Shown in pieces: positions 1 to 6,443 of a stretch of DNA of 7,105 nucleotides. Each line of letters opens with the position of its first letter. Within the stretch, counting starts at the first letter, position 1. A program made the position numbers and the translations under genes. The notes under the pieces are model-generated. The model had not been told where the DNA came from. It did no database searches and saw nothing but the letters and a program-made list of their open reading frames with translations. Source of the DNA: JAHHLP01 sp041609895 (GTDB taxonomy: Bacteria > Bacteroidota > Rhodothermia > Rhodothermales > JABDKH01); assembly GCA_041609895.1 (NCBI GenBank), contig JBFIPX010000170.1:1-7105 (forward strand), written 5' to 3'.

Positions 1-2
1 GA

Positions 3-248
3 CAGAACTACCCGAACCCTTTCTCCGAGTCGACCACCATCCCATACCATCTGGCCTCCGCGTCAGACGTCGAACTGACGGTTTTCGATGCGTTGGGCAG
101 ACGGGTGGCGGTGCTGGTGGATGGTTATCAGCCAGGGGGAGCCCATCAGGTGGATTGGAAGACGACGCAGATGTCGAGCGGTGTGTACTTCTATCAGCTG
201 AAGGCGGGTGACTTCAGGCAGACGCGTTCGCTGCTGTTGTTGAAATAG
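3..248 (+). CDS. C-terminal end of a secreted protein with a T9SS type A sorting domain (partial, 5' end outside window)
   Basis: An open frame enters from the left edge and ends at TAG 246-248, giving the last 81 residues of a longer protein. It begins QNYPNPFSESTTIPY and continues with a beta-rich stretch containing VFDALGRRVAVLVDG, then SSGVYFYQLKAG, and ends RQTRSLLLLK. This order (YPNPF..ST.I.Y, a V.D.LGR.V..L motif, a SGVY.Y.L strand and a basic, hydrophobic end) is the known signature of the type IX secretion sorting domain (Por_Secre_tail, related to FlgD-like Ig folds). In that family the domain guides the protein through the outer membrane and is then removed or anchored. The passenger domain lies outside the window, so the function of the whole protein cannot be stated. 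The next gene is convergent. The family call is firm; which export route is really used is inferred. Confidence 0.88.
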   Translation, partial: QNYPNPFSESTTIPYHLASASDVELTVFDALGRRVAVLVDGYQPGGAHQVDWKTTQMSSGVYFYQLKAGDFRQTRSLLLLK

Positions 249-271
249 GCCTTCAGCGTCGCCTCCTCGCT

Positions 272-295
272 TTCGCGACTTCGCGTCTTCGCGTC
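272..295. repeat. Three tandem copies of an 8-base unit (TTCGCGWC)
   Basis: Three head-to-tail octamers are directly visible: TTCGCGAC at 272-279, TTCGCGTC at 280-287 and TTCGCGTC at 288-295. They fill much of the 63-base gap between the sorting-domain gene and the convergent hicB-like gene. A weak hairpin follows (CCCG 295-298, loop AAACA, CGGG 304-307), but no T-run follows it on either strand, so I do not call a terminator. The array could be a dispersed intergenic repeat; its copy number elsewhere in the genome cannot be seen. Confidence 0.6.
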
Positions 296-311
296 CCGAA
301 ACACGGGGAGT

Positions 312-527
312 CTAGTCAAGCTCGACCTCTACGATTTCCTCCGTGATTGGAGGCGGAACCGGATCCCCGTTGGACTCCAGGCTCTCTACGTAGCCGGCGA
401 TCGCTTCCCGGACGTTGTCGAGTGCTTCTTCACGCGTGGCTCCCTGGGTAACGCAACCCGGTAAGGACGGCACTTGGACTACGAAGACGCCGTCTTCATC
501 CTGTTCAATTAAGACGCGGAATTTCAT
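312..527 (-). CDS. Small HicB-family (antitoxin-like) protein, solitary
   Basis: The 71-residue product starts MKFRVLIEQDEDGVFVVQVP and continues SLPGCVTQGATREEALDNV, the standard HicB N-terminal pattern (strand, E-D-G-x-F/Y-V, P-x-LPGC-x-T-x-G-x-T-x-x-EA). It closes with the helix REAIAGYVESL and a VPPP turn. This is the compact partial RNase H fold of HicB antitoxins. The extra C-terminal DNA-binding helix-turn-helix or ribbon-helix-helix domain of longer HicB proteins (roughly 110-140 residues) is absent. HicB normally neutralises the mRNA interferase HicA encoded next to it. No HicA frame is visible: downstream there are only 63 bases before the convergent gene, and upstream no HicA-like reading (GSHH-type motif) was found on the minus strand. 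It may be an orphan antitoxin, a relic, or a HicB-fold protein with another job. ATG at 527-525 is the natural start; there is no clear ribosome binding site. Confidence 0.82.
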   Translation of the reverse strand: MKFRVLIEQDEDGVFVVQVPSLPGCVTQGATREEALDNVREAIAGYVESLESNGDPVPPPITEEIVEVELD

Positions 528-870
528 GATGTGACTATGATCGACCGTGCTCGCGCCAGGTTCAAAACCAAAAGGATTGTGCCGTTCCCATGCTCAAGAG
601 GGTTTCGGGAAGTTACTATCGGCAGGAGGCGAGTCAATTGCAGGAATGTATGGTTCGTCTGCCAAGAAGCACATCCGGCTTCAAACCCTATCGCCCATTC
701 ACTCGTTTGGTGCGGGTGTTTGAGCTTCTCAGAGGTGGTGCGGCGGTAGAGCCCGTGAATAGAAGCGTCGCCTGCATCGTCTGGCCACGAGAGGTTAAAG
801 TCGGCGAAACGCTACCTTGCAGTGATCAAGGCCGTCTAACACGGTAGTACTGCGAGTAAACCCCGAGACA
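528..870. other. Intergenic region with no supported gene
   Basis: This 343-base stretch separates the divergently transcribed hicB-like and kinase genes, so it should contain a promoter for each. Short frames on the plus strand (for example 531-749 and 590-847) overlap each other, are rich in Arg, Cys and Ser, and resemble no family I know. The frame leading into the kinase is closed by TGA at 823-825. I found no tRNA, hairpin terminator or convincing -35/-10 pair. TTGCAG at 817-822 could be a -35-like hexamer, but nothing close to TATAAT follows at the right distance. Confidence 0.6.
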
Positions 871-3800
871 TTGATCGGACGACGCATCCTCCACTACGAT
901 ATCACCGCGCTCCTGGGTGAGGGCGGCATGGGCGTTGTATACCGGGCGATCGACTCGCGGCTCGGGCGGGACGTGGCCATCAAGCTCCTGCCGCGCCGTG
1001 TCGGCGACAAGAGTCCGGAGCGGGAGCGGCTTCGCATCGAGGCTAGGGCGGCGGCGTCGCTCAATCACCCCAACATCGCGACCATCTACTCCATCGAGGA
1101 GTCGGACGAAGGCGTATTCATCGTGATGGAATACGTGGAGGGGAGAGAGCTGCGTGAGGTGATAGCGAACGAAACACTGAGCGAGCAAGAAGTCGTTGAC
1201 ACCGCGATACAGATTGCCGAGGGACTGCAGGCGGCCCACCGGAAGGGCGTCGTCCACCGTGACATCAAGCCGTCCAACATCATGATCAAGGGCGACGGCA
1301 CCGTCAAGATTATGGATTTTGGTCTCGCGCGCATCGGTGCCGGCGCGGACCTGACCCAGTCCGGTACAACAATCGGAACCGTGGCTTATATGTCGCCCGA
1401 ACAGGTGCGCGCGGAGACGCTGGATCATCGTACCGATATCTGGTCGTTCGGAGTGCTTCTCTACGAGATGCTGACCGGTAAGAGACCGTTTACTGGCGAC
1501 TACGATCAAGCCGTTCTCTACGCCATACTGAACGCCGATCTGGCCCCGCTGGCAGACCAGCTGGGCGAAGCCGCCGCTCTGGGCAAGGTGGTCGCCAGAG
1601 CATTGGAGAAAAGTAGAGAGAGTAGATATCCGGATATGCGAGAGGTCGTCTCTGATCTCGCTTTGGCCAAAAGCGATGTGTCTTCAGATTCTCGCTCCGA
1701 GACGTCCCTTTCCGGGTCAACAAAAGCTCCGCCGGGGTTGGCCGTGTTGCCGTTCGCGAGTATCAAGAAAGACCCGGACACCGAGTTTCTGGGATTCGCC
1801 CTCGCCGACCAGATCATTGGCGCGCTGGCGTATGTGACCGGTGTGGTTGTGCGGCCTTCGAGCTCGGTGCGAAAGTATCAGCACCAGTCGGTCGACGCCC
1901 CGACGGCCGGCCGGGAGCTGCACGTCGAGTTCGTACTGACCGGGTACTATCTGAAGGATGGCGACACGATTCGGGTCAACATGGAACTCGTCGAAGTGCA
2001 GTCCGACGAGATGGTTTGGCGGGAATCCCTTACAGTCAGCTACGACACTGTCTTTGAACTGCAGGACATCGCGTCGGACAAGGTGTTGAAGGGTCTCAAG
2101 GTCAGGTTTTCCGACCGCGAGAAGGACCGCATTCAGGCTGATGTGCCCCGCGATCCGATGGCGTACGAATATTACCTGCGAGCGGTCGCTTGCCCATTGA
2201 ACCTGGAAGACAGCAGGCTTGCAATAAAGATGTTGGAGCAATGCGTCGCGCTGGATCCGAATTATGCCCCTGCATACACGGAGCTGGGTTACCGGATCGA
2301 TCTCGTTGCGGCGGACGCGATGCTGGGAGTGGCCGAGCATCAAAAGGCTGAGGCTGCGTTCCGAAAGGCCCTGTCACTTAACGAAAATCTGTTGTCAGCG
2401 CTCTGGCATCTGTCCTTTCAGTATACCAATGTCGGGAAGTCAGCCGAAGCCGCAGAGTTCATCGCCAGGATGTTCCGCGTGAGTCCGGGCAACGCGATGG
2501 CGCATTTCGCCCGGGGTTATCTCTATCGCTACACCGGACTGCTGGAGGAGGCCAAGAGAGACATTGAGAAGGCACTCGATCTGGATCCCAAGAATCCGCG
2601 CTTCCGCTCAGCCGGTTTCACCTACGTGTATCTCGGGGAGTACCGGAAAGCGTACGAGGTGTTCGACCTCGATCGCGACGGTACGCTTGGCATCGCGTGG
2701 AAGGGGATGTCGCTGTTCCTGATGGGTGAAACGGGGCGGGCCATCGAGTACCTCGATCGGGCTGCGAAGATGGACCCGAACGGTTACATCGGAATGCGAC
2801 ATGCAGGTATCAGCGCGTATATCAAAGGCGACGCGGAAGAGGGACTGCGCATTATTCGCGAACTCGAGGAAGCTAATCCATTTGACAGCGACTCGGAGCA
2901 CTGGTATCTGATCGGCAATGCGTTCGGGTTGATGGGCGATACCGCGAGTTGCCTTCGGGCTCTCGAGCGGGCGGTCGAAGGCGGGTTCTTCAGCTATCCC
3001 TGTCTGGTTCGCGATCCACAGCTGGACTCCGTGCGCGGCGATGAGCGGTTCGAGCGTCTGCTGGCGTTGGCAAAAGAAAAGCATGAGGCCTTCCGTCAGA
3101 AGATCTCCGGTAAGCTCGAAGGGCCGGCCTCCGAACCCCTGAGCAGTTCGGCGCCGAAGGTCAATCGTCCGAGATCGCCGGTCACTGCGACCCGCGCGGC
3201 GACCGTTCCCGAAGTTAGTTACTGTCAGACGCAGGACGGCGTGTCGATCGCCTATGCGGTGCATGGCTCCGGTCCCGTCCTCGTGCGTGTCCTTGGCTGG
3301 TTCACGCACCTCGAGATGGAGTGGGAGTGGCCCGCGCTGCGCACGATGTGGGAGGACATTGGCGAGAACCACACAGTCGTTCGATATGACGGCCGGGGTA
3401 CCGGCCTCTCCGGTGCATGGACGCAGGATTTTACCGAAGAATCACGACAGCTCGACCTCGACGCCGTAATTAGCGCGGTCGAAGCCCAGCGCGTCGCATT
3501 GTACGGCATTTCCGAGGGCGGATGGACCGCTGCGCACTATGCGGCGCGGCATCCAGAGCGTGTCAGCCATTTGATTGTCTACGGATCCTATGCACGGGGC
3601 GCGAGCGCCCGTCAAGGCTTCGACCCAGAGGAAATGGAGGCGATGCTGACGCTGATGCGAAAGGGGTGGGGAAGAGACACGGCGGAGATCCGCACGATGT
3701 TCACGACGAAGTATTTCGGGGCCGACGCGGACCCGGGACTCGTCGCACACTTCAACGCGATGCAGCGTGCCGCCACTGACGGAGACGGCGCGGCGCGTTA

Positions 3801-4041
3801 CGAACGTTCACTGCAGTACCGAGGTGACGCGACTGAAGTCTACGCGCGGTTGCGTGTGCCGACCCTCGCCATTCACTGCCGGGATGACCGGATTATCCCC
3901 TTTGACGAAGGGCAGCGTATCGCCGCGACCGTTCCGGGCGCGAAGCTGCTTCCTCTACCGACGCAGACGCACTACTTCCCGATCGACGACGAAGTGACCG
4001 AGCGCATCGTCGAGGCGATCCGGCGGTTCACGGCGGGGTGA
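871..4041 (+). CDS. Multidomain Ser/Thr protein kinase: kinase - TolB-N/FlgO-like - TPR - alpha/beta hydrolase fusion
   Basis: The 1056-residue product has four parts. Residues 8-265 are a Hanks-type kinase: Gly-loop GEGGMG 16-21, Lys38 in VAIK, Glu57 on helix C, catalytic HRDIKPSN 129-136 (Asp131, Asn136), DFG 149-151 and SPE 175-177, all intact; an S/T-rich activation segment lies at 162-172. Residues 266-287 are a Ser-rich linker. Residues 288-415 match the TolB-N/FlgO-like domain (GLAVLPF, FALADQI, LTGYYLKDGDTIRV, FELQDIA). Residues about 430-740 are TPR-like helical repeats (LDPNYAPAYTELG, LDPKNPRFRS). Residues 780-1056 are an alpha/beta hydrolase: HGSGP 798-802, RYDGRGTGLS, nucleophile Ser881 in GISEGG, probable acid Asp1006 and His1034 in THYFP. 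The hydrolase resembles those fused to class III adenylate cyclases. There is no transmembrane helix or signal peptide, so it is probably cytoplasmic. Start is TTG 871: the frame is closed at 823-825, no ATG or GTG lies between, and residue 8 already begins the kinase fold. Substrates of both enzymes are unknown. Confidence 0.93.
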   Translation: MIGRRILHYDITALLGEGGMGVVYRAIDSRLGRDVAIKLLPRRVGDKSPERERLRIEARAAASLNHPNIATIYSIEESDEGVFIVMEYVEGRELREVIANETLSEQEVVDTAIQIAEGLQAAHRKGVVHRDIKPSNIMIKGDGTVKIMDFGLARIGAGADLTQSGTTIGTVAYMSPEQVRAETLDHRTDIWSFGVLLYEMLTGKRPFTGDYDQAVLYAILNADLAPLADQLGEAAALGKVVARALEKSRESRYPDMREVVSDLALAKSDVSSDSRSETSLSGSTKAPPGLAVLPFASIKKDPDTEFLGFALADQIIGALAYVTGVVVRPSSSVRKYQHQSVDAPTAGRELHVEFVLTGYYLKDGDTIRVNMELVEVQSDEMVWRESLTVSYDTVFELQDIASDKVLKGLKVRFSDREKDRIQADVPRDPMAYEYYLRAVACPLNLEDSRLAIKMLEQCVALDPNYAPAYTELGYRIDLVAADAMLGVAEHQKAEAAFRKALSLNENLLSALWHLSFQYTNVGKSAEAAEFIARMFRVSPGNAMAHFARGYLYRYTGLLEEAKRDIEKALDLDPKNPRFRSAGFTYVYLGEYRKAYEVFDLDRDGTLGIAWKGMSLFLMGETGRAIEYLDRAAKMDPNGYIGMRHAGISAYIKGDAEEGLRIIRELEEANPFDSDSEHWYLIGNAFGLMGDTASCLRALERAVEGGFFSYPCLVRDPQLDSVRGDERFERLLALAKEKHEAFRQKISGKLEGPASEPLSSSAPKVNRPRSPVTATRAATVPEVSYCQTQDGVSIAYAVHGSGPVLVRVLGWFTHLEMEWEWPALRTMWEDIGENHTVVRYDGRGTGLSGAWTQDFTEESRQLDLDAVISAVEAQRVALYGISEGGWTAAHYAARHPERVSHLIVYGSYARGASARQGFDPEEMEAMLTLMRKGWGRDTAEIRTMFTTKYFGADADPGLVAHFNAMQRAATDGDGAARYERSLQYRGDATEVYARLRVPTLAIHCRDDRIIPFDEGQRIAATVPGAKLLPLPTQTHYFPIDDEVTERIVEAIRRFTAG

Positions 4042-4167
4042 GGTGGTTTGACCTAGCAGGTGGGCTTGACCGCCGTTTGCGGCACACACCCTCCGCACAA
4101 CCGTTTCGCCGACGATGCTTGCGCGGCATGTGTTGGCAGGGCGGTGACCCGGACGTGTTGAACGCTC
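4042..4167. other. Convergent spacer between the kinase-hydrolase gene and the response regulator gene
   Basis: These 126 bases lie between two stop codons of converging genes, where terminators for both would be expected. The only compact hairpin I see is GCCG-TTTG-CGGC at about 4071-4082; its stem has 4 bp and no T-run follows. No frame here looks coding. Termination may depend on Rho or on a structure too weak to recognise by eye. Confidence 0.5.
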
Positions 4168-4833
4168 TTAATGGCCTGGTCGTATGTCGGCCGTAGTCAG
4201 GCCGGCGCGAATGGCATATTTGGTCAGTCCTGCGATGCTATGGACGTCCAGCTTATGCATGATGTGCTCCCGGTGACTGGCAACCGTCTTGCTTGACACG
4301 TTGAGTCGGTCGGCAATCTCCTGCGTGCTTAGCCCTTCAGCAAGCAACTGCAATACCTCGCGCTCGCGAGGTGTGAGGATTTCAGGGAACGAGACCTCGG
4401 AAGCCGACTTCGACCCTCTGACTACATCGACTACTGCGCCGGCGATGCTTGGGCTGAGGTACGTGTTGCCCGCAGCCACGCTTCTCACCGCTGCCAGGAG
4501 CTCGCCAAGTTCACATTCTTTCAGCAAATAACCGTGCGCTCCTGCTCGAAGAGCAGCAAGCACAAAGCGGCGATCTGAATGCATGGAAAGACAGATCACC
4601 TTCGTTGATGGATTCGATGCTACAATACGCCTGGTGGCGAGTATTCCATTGAGCTCGGGCATTGAAACATCCATGATGATCACCTGCGGTTTGAACTCCT
4701 CCACCGCAGCTATGGCCTGCCGGCCATTATTGACCACCGCCAGTACCGAGATGTCGGGCGTCTTTGCGAGACACTCTCTCAGACCATCTACGAATATCTT
4801 GTGGTCATCGGCTATGACAACGCCAATGCTCAT
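4168..4833 (-). CDS. NarL/FixJ-family response regulator (receiver + LuxR-type HTH)
   Basis: The 221-residue product has a receiver domain at residues 3-120: acidic pocket Asp9/Asp10 in IADDHK, phospho-acceptor Asp55 in VIIMDVSMPELNG, Ser83 at the switch position and the conserved Lys105 in YLLKE. A linker at about 125-150 leads to a LuxR/GerE helix-turn-helix at 153-215, with the hallmark LTPREREVLQLLAEGLS, QEIADRLNVSSKTVASH and HREHIMHKLDV. Length and domain order are those of NarL/DegU/LiaR regulators, which bind DNA as dimers after phosphorylation. All phosphotransfer residues are present, so it should be functional. Its ATG (4833-4831) begins 3 bases after the stop of the histidine kinase gene, so the two are almost surely cotranscribed and probably translationally coupled; no Shine-Dalgarno is visible. 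The cognate kinase is clear from position; the DNA targets are not. Confidence 0.96.
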   Translation of the reverse strand: MSIGVVIADDHKIFVDGLRECLAKTPDISVLAVVNNGRQAIAAVEEFKPQVIIMDVSMPELNGILATRRIVASNPSTKVICLSMHSDRRFVLAALRAGAHGYLLKECELGELLAAVRSVAAGNTYLSPSIAGAVVDVVRGSKSASEVSFPEILTPREREVLQLLAEGLSTQEIADRLNVSSKTVASHREHIMHKLDVHSIAGLTKYAIRAGLTTADIRPGH

Positions 4834-4836
4834 CAG

Positions 4837-5943
4837 CTAAACAGATGGATTCTCTAACGGGACCTGTACTGACGCTCGCGTTCCCCTGCCGGGTTCTGAT
4901 TCGACGACAAAATCGCCGCCGATCTGATTGAGTTGCTGCCGGATGGTAAAGAACCCGAAGGTCCCTCTTCTTCCGAACCGCTGACCCGCCCCGGCCGCAC
5001 TGAATCCGATTCCATCATCCTCGATAGTGATTTCGACAGCCGACCCTGTTGATTTCAGCGACACCCAAAGGTTTGATGCACGGGCGTGCTTGATGACATT
5101 CATTATCAGCTCCCGGGCGATCCTGAAGAGCACAATGTTCGTGTCCTCTGATAGGATCGGTACTTTGGGATCGGTATCGTAGTGAAAGCACAACTGTTCG
5201 ATTCCCGGCGTCTGGTCCTCAAGACTCGCGATCGCTTCCGACAGCCCTAGTTCATAGAGGACTGGCGAACTCAGTTCGACCGTTAGATTACGTGTCTTCT
5301 GGATGGCGCTTTCGATCAGAGCACGGGTCGACGGTCCGGTGCTACTCTCGCCATCGTCCTTCGGGAGAGTGCGTCGCGCGACCGCAAGCAGCTGTCCGAT
5401 TTCGTCGTGGAGGTACCGGGCGAGCTTCCGCCGCTCTCGCTCCTCGGCAAGGACAAGCTCCGCACTGAGGCGACTGAGCTCTTCCCTGTGCTCGGCGAGA
5501 CGATCCTGGGCCGTGATGCGTTCGGTCACATCCCAGGCTGTGACAAATATCCGCGCAACATCACCATTTCGCCGAATCGGCCCGAGTCCCATGTCGTACC
5601 AGGAGACGGATCCGCTCGGCCCCTCCGACTGAATCTGGCAGGAATAGGGTTGTCCCGTCCGCACAACCTCTTTCATTCCTTTCTCGAAGTGTCCCCGAAA
5701 ACTCGCCGGCATGTAATCGTAGGCCGACGATCCAATCACTGACTCGAAGGAGAGATTCGGCAGCACACGATTGATGTAGACGATCTTGCCGTCAAGATCA
5801 AGAATCAGGACGAACCCGGGCGCCGCTTCAAGAACCTGGAGCCAGTCAAGCTCGCCAAGGTCAGGATAGTGTTCAAACTGGTCCGAGCGCGCCAGCGGCT
5901 CGGACAGACAGTGTTTATTCGGTGTCGGCGTTGTCGGCTTCAT
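4837..5943 (-). CDS. Soluble PAS-domain sensor histidine kinase (HisKA_3 / NarX-DegS type)
   Basis: Starting at ATG 5943-5941 the product has 368 residues. A PAS domain covers about 34-142 (LEAAPGFVLILDLDGKIVYI to the closing FVTAWDVTER). A charged coiled coil follows at about 143-172. The HisKA_3 dimerisation and phosphoacceptor motif is ERRKLARYLHDEIGQ with His179. The HATPase domain has the N box ELIMNVIKHAR (Asn282), the G1 box EDDGIGF (309-314), the G2-type GTFGFFTIRQQL and a final ESEPGRGT. No transmembrane segment or signal peptide is visible, so it probably senses a cytoplasmic ligand, redox state or partner; the PAS ligand cannot be inferred. The same frame can be extended to GTG 6027, adding 28 residues, but that stretch looks non-coding and overlaps the candidate promoter, so the ATG is preferred. 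It phosphorylates the NarL-type regulator encoded 3 bases downstream. Confidence 0.94.
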   Translation of the reverse strand: MKPTTPTPNKHCLSEPLARSDQFEHYPDLGELDWLQVLEAAPGFVLILDLDGKIVYINRVLPNLSFESVIGSSAYDYMPASFRGHFEKGMKEVVRTGQPYSCQIQSEGPSGSVSWYDMGLGPIRRNGDVARIFVTAWDVTERITAQDRLAEHREELSRLSAELVLAEERERRKLARYLHDEIGQLLAVARRTLPKDDGESSTGPSTRALIESAIQKTRNLTVELSSPVLYELGLSEAIASLEDQTPGIEQLCFHYDTDPKVPILSEDTNIVLFRIARELIMNVIKHARASNLWVSLKSTGSAVEITIEDDGIGFSAAGAGQRFGRRGTFGFFTIRQQLNQIGGDFVVESEPGRGTRASVQVPLENPSV

Positions 5944-6007
5944 CGTCAGGGGCGACCGGGCCCACCGTGTGGCGGTCCCGGAGACGGTGAGGACGGAAGA
6001 CGTATCT

Positions 6008-6035
6008 ATTAAACCAAAATGTGGCACTAGTGCAA
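6008..6035 (-). promoter_or_regulatory. Candidate promoter of the histidine kinase - response regulator operon
   Basis: On the minus strand TTGCAC (6035-6030) is followed after 16 bases by TTTAAT (6013-6008). These are close to the sigma70 -35 and -10 consensus and lie in a locally AT-rich patch of an otherwise GC-rich gap. Transcription would begin near 6001 and give a leader of about 58 bases before ATG 5943. This is a by-eye match to a housekeeping consensus; Bacteroidota-type sigma factors favour different motifs, so it is tentative. Confidence 0.35.
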
Positions 6036-6443
6036 GTAAGCAGCGGGCCTATGCCTCTCGCGGGACGGCTTGGTCGCATGAAGGCCGGGCAACAAACCGC
6101 GGTCCGGTACTTGTCTCCCCGGGCGCAGGTTAGGCTTTGTACGGCAGAGAGGCCTGAATTGCCATCGGGAGATTGCTGATTTCCGGGTTCGAAAAAGCTG
6201 ATTCAAGTGCAGCGGGTTCCAACCCGACTCAGAAGTGCGCCGCGGTCGAATTGCGACACTTCGTCATAGAGAATCAGAGTTGGCCCGATTTACAGAACGC
6301 TGTCATTCCGAGAGATTCGAGCGGCAGGAGGTCAAGGTTTCCAGGCAACACGTCTCTCGTATTTAACTGCAAAGGGTCGAGCCGCAGCGAAGACCGCACT
6401 TCCTGCCGCCTGCCCCGACAAAACCAACCGATTAGGTTTAGCT
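6036..6443. other. Intergenic region upstream of the lipoprotein gene, no supported gene
   Basis: About 400 bases lie between the two-component operon and the divergent lipoprotein gene. A plus-strand frame at 6173-6505 exists, but it is of low complexity (Ser, Arg), resembles no family and runs into the lipoprotein start in another frame, so I do not call it. The region contains a perfect 6-bp inverted repeat (CGGGTT-CC-AACCCG, 6213-6226), which superficially resembles a tRNA T-arm but has no acceptor or anticodon stem around it, and a larger inverted repeat listed separately. A weak -35/-10 pair for the lipoprotein gene could be TTTCCA 6338-6343 and TATTTA 6360-6365, with 16 bases between them. 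Confidence 0.5.
6321..6409. repeat. Inverted repeat with 12-base arms, possible dispersed intergenic element
   Basis: The left arm GCGGCAGGAGGT (6321-6332) is complementary to the right arm ACTTCCTGCCGC (6398-6409) at 11 of 12 positions, and the remaining pair is a G-U wobble in RNA. The loop is 65 bases. Just to the left, GTCATTCCGAGAGATTCGAG (6302-6321) recalls the GTCATTCCGAGCG-like intergenic repeats seen in many bacterial genomes. It lies 35 bases before the lipoprotein start and could act as a folded leader or be a remnant of a mobile repeat. No target-site duplication was identified. Confidence 0.4.

Noticed and set aside
294..308. Hairpin CCCG-AAACA-CGGG as a terminator
   Set aside because: The stem has only 4 bp and no T-run follows on either strand.
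590..847. Plus-strand frame of 85 codons upstream of the kinase
   Set aside because: It overlaps another unsupported frame, has no ribosome binding site and resembles no family; composition looks non-coding.
826..1509. Long minus-strand open frame (227 codons) opposite the kinase domain
   Set aside because: It is antisense to a frame with all kinase motifs intact; its product is His/Arg/Asp-rich with no recognisable fold, as expected for a mirror of GC-rich codons.
1717..2343. Minus-strand open frame of 208 codons opposite the TolB-like domain
   Set aside because: Same reason: the sense strand encodes a clear TolB-N/FlgO-like domain there.
2608..3372. Minus-strand open frame of 254 codons opposite the TPR and hydrolase parts
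   Set aside because: It is a shadow of the real gene, with biased composition and no domain motif.
4071..4082. Hairpin GCCG-TTTG-CGGC as a terminator of the kinase-hydrolase gene
   Set aside because: The stem is four base pairs with no T-tract, which is expected by chance in GC-rich DNA.
6053..6153. Distant inverted match GCCTCTC / GAGAGGC
   Set aside because: Seven bases 87 apart is within chance expectation and nothing else supports it.
6213..6226. GGGTTCCAACCC resembling a tRNA T-arm
   Set aside because: The loop is too short for a T-loop and no acceptor, D or anticodon stems can be drawn around it.
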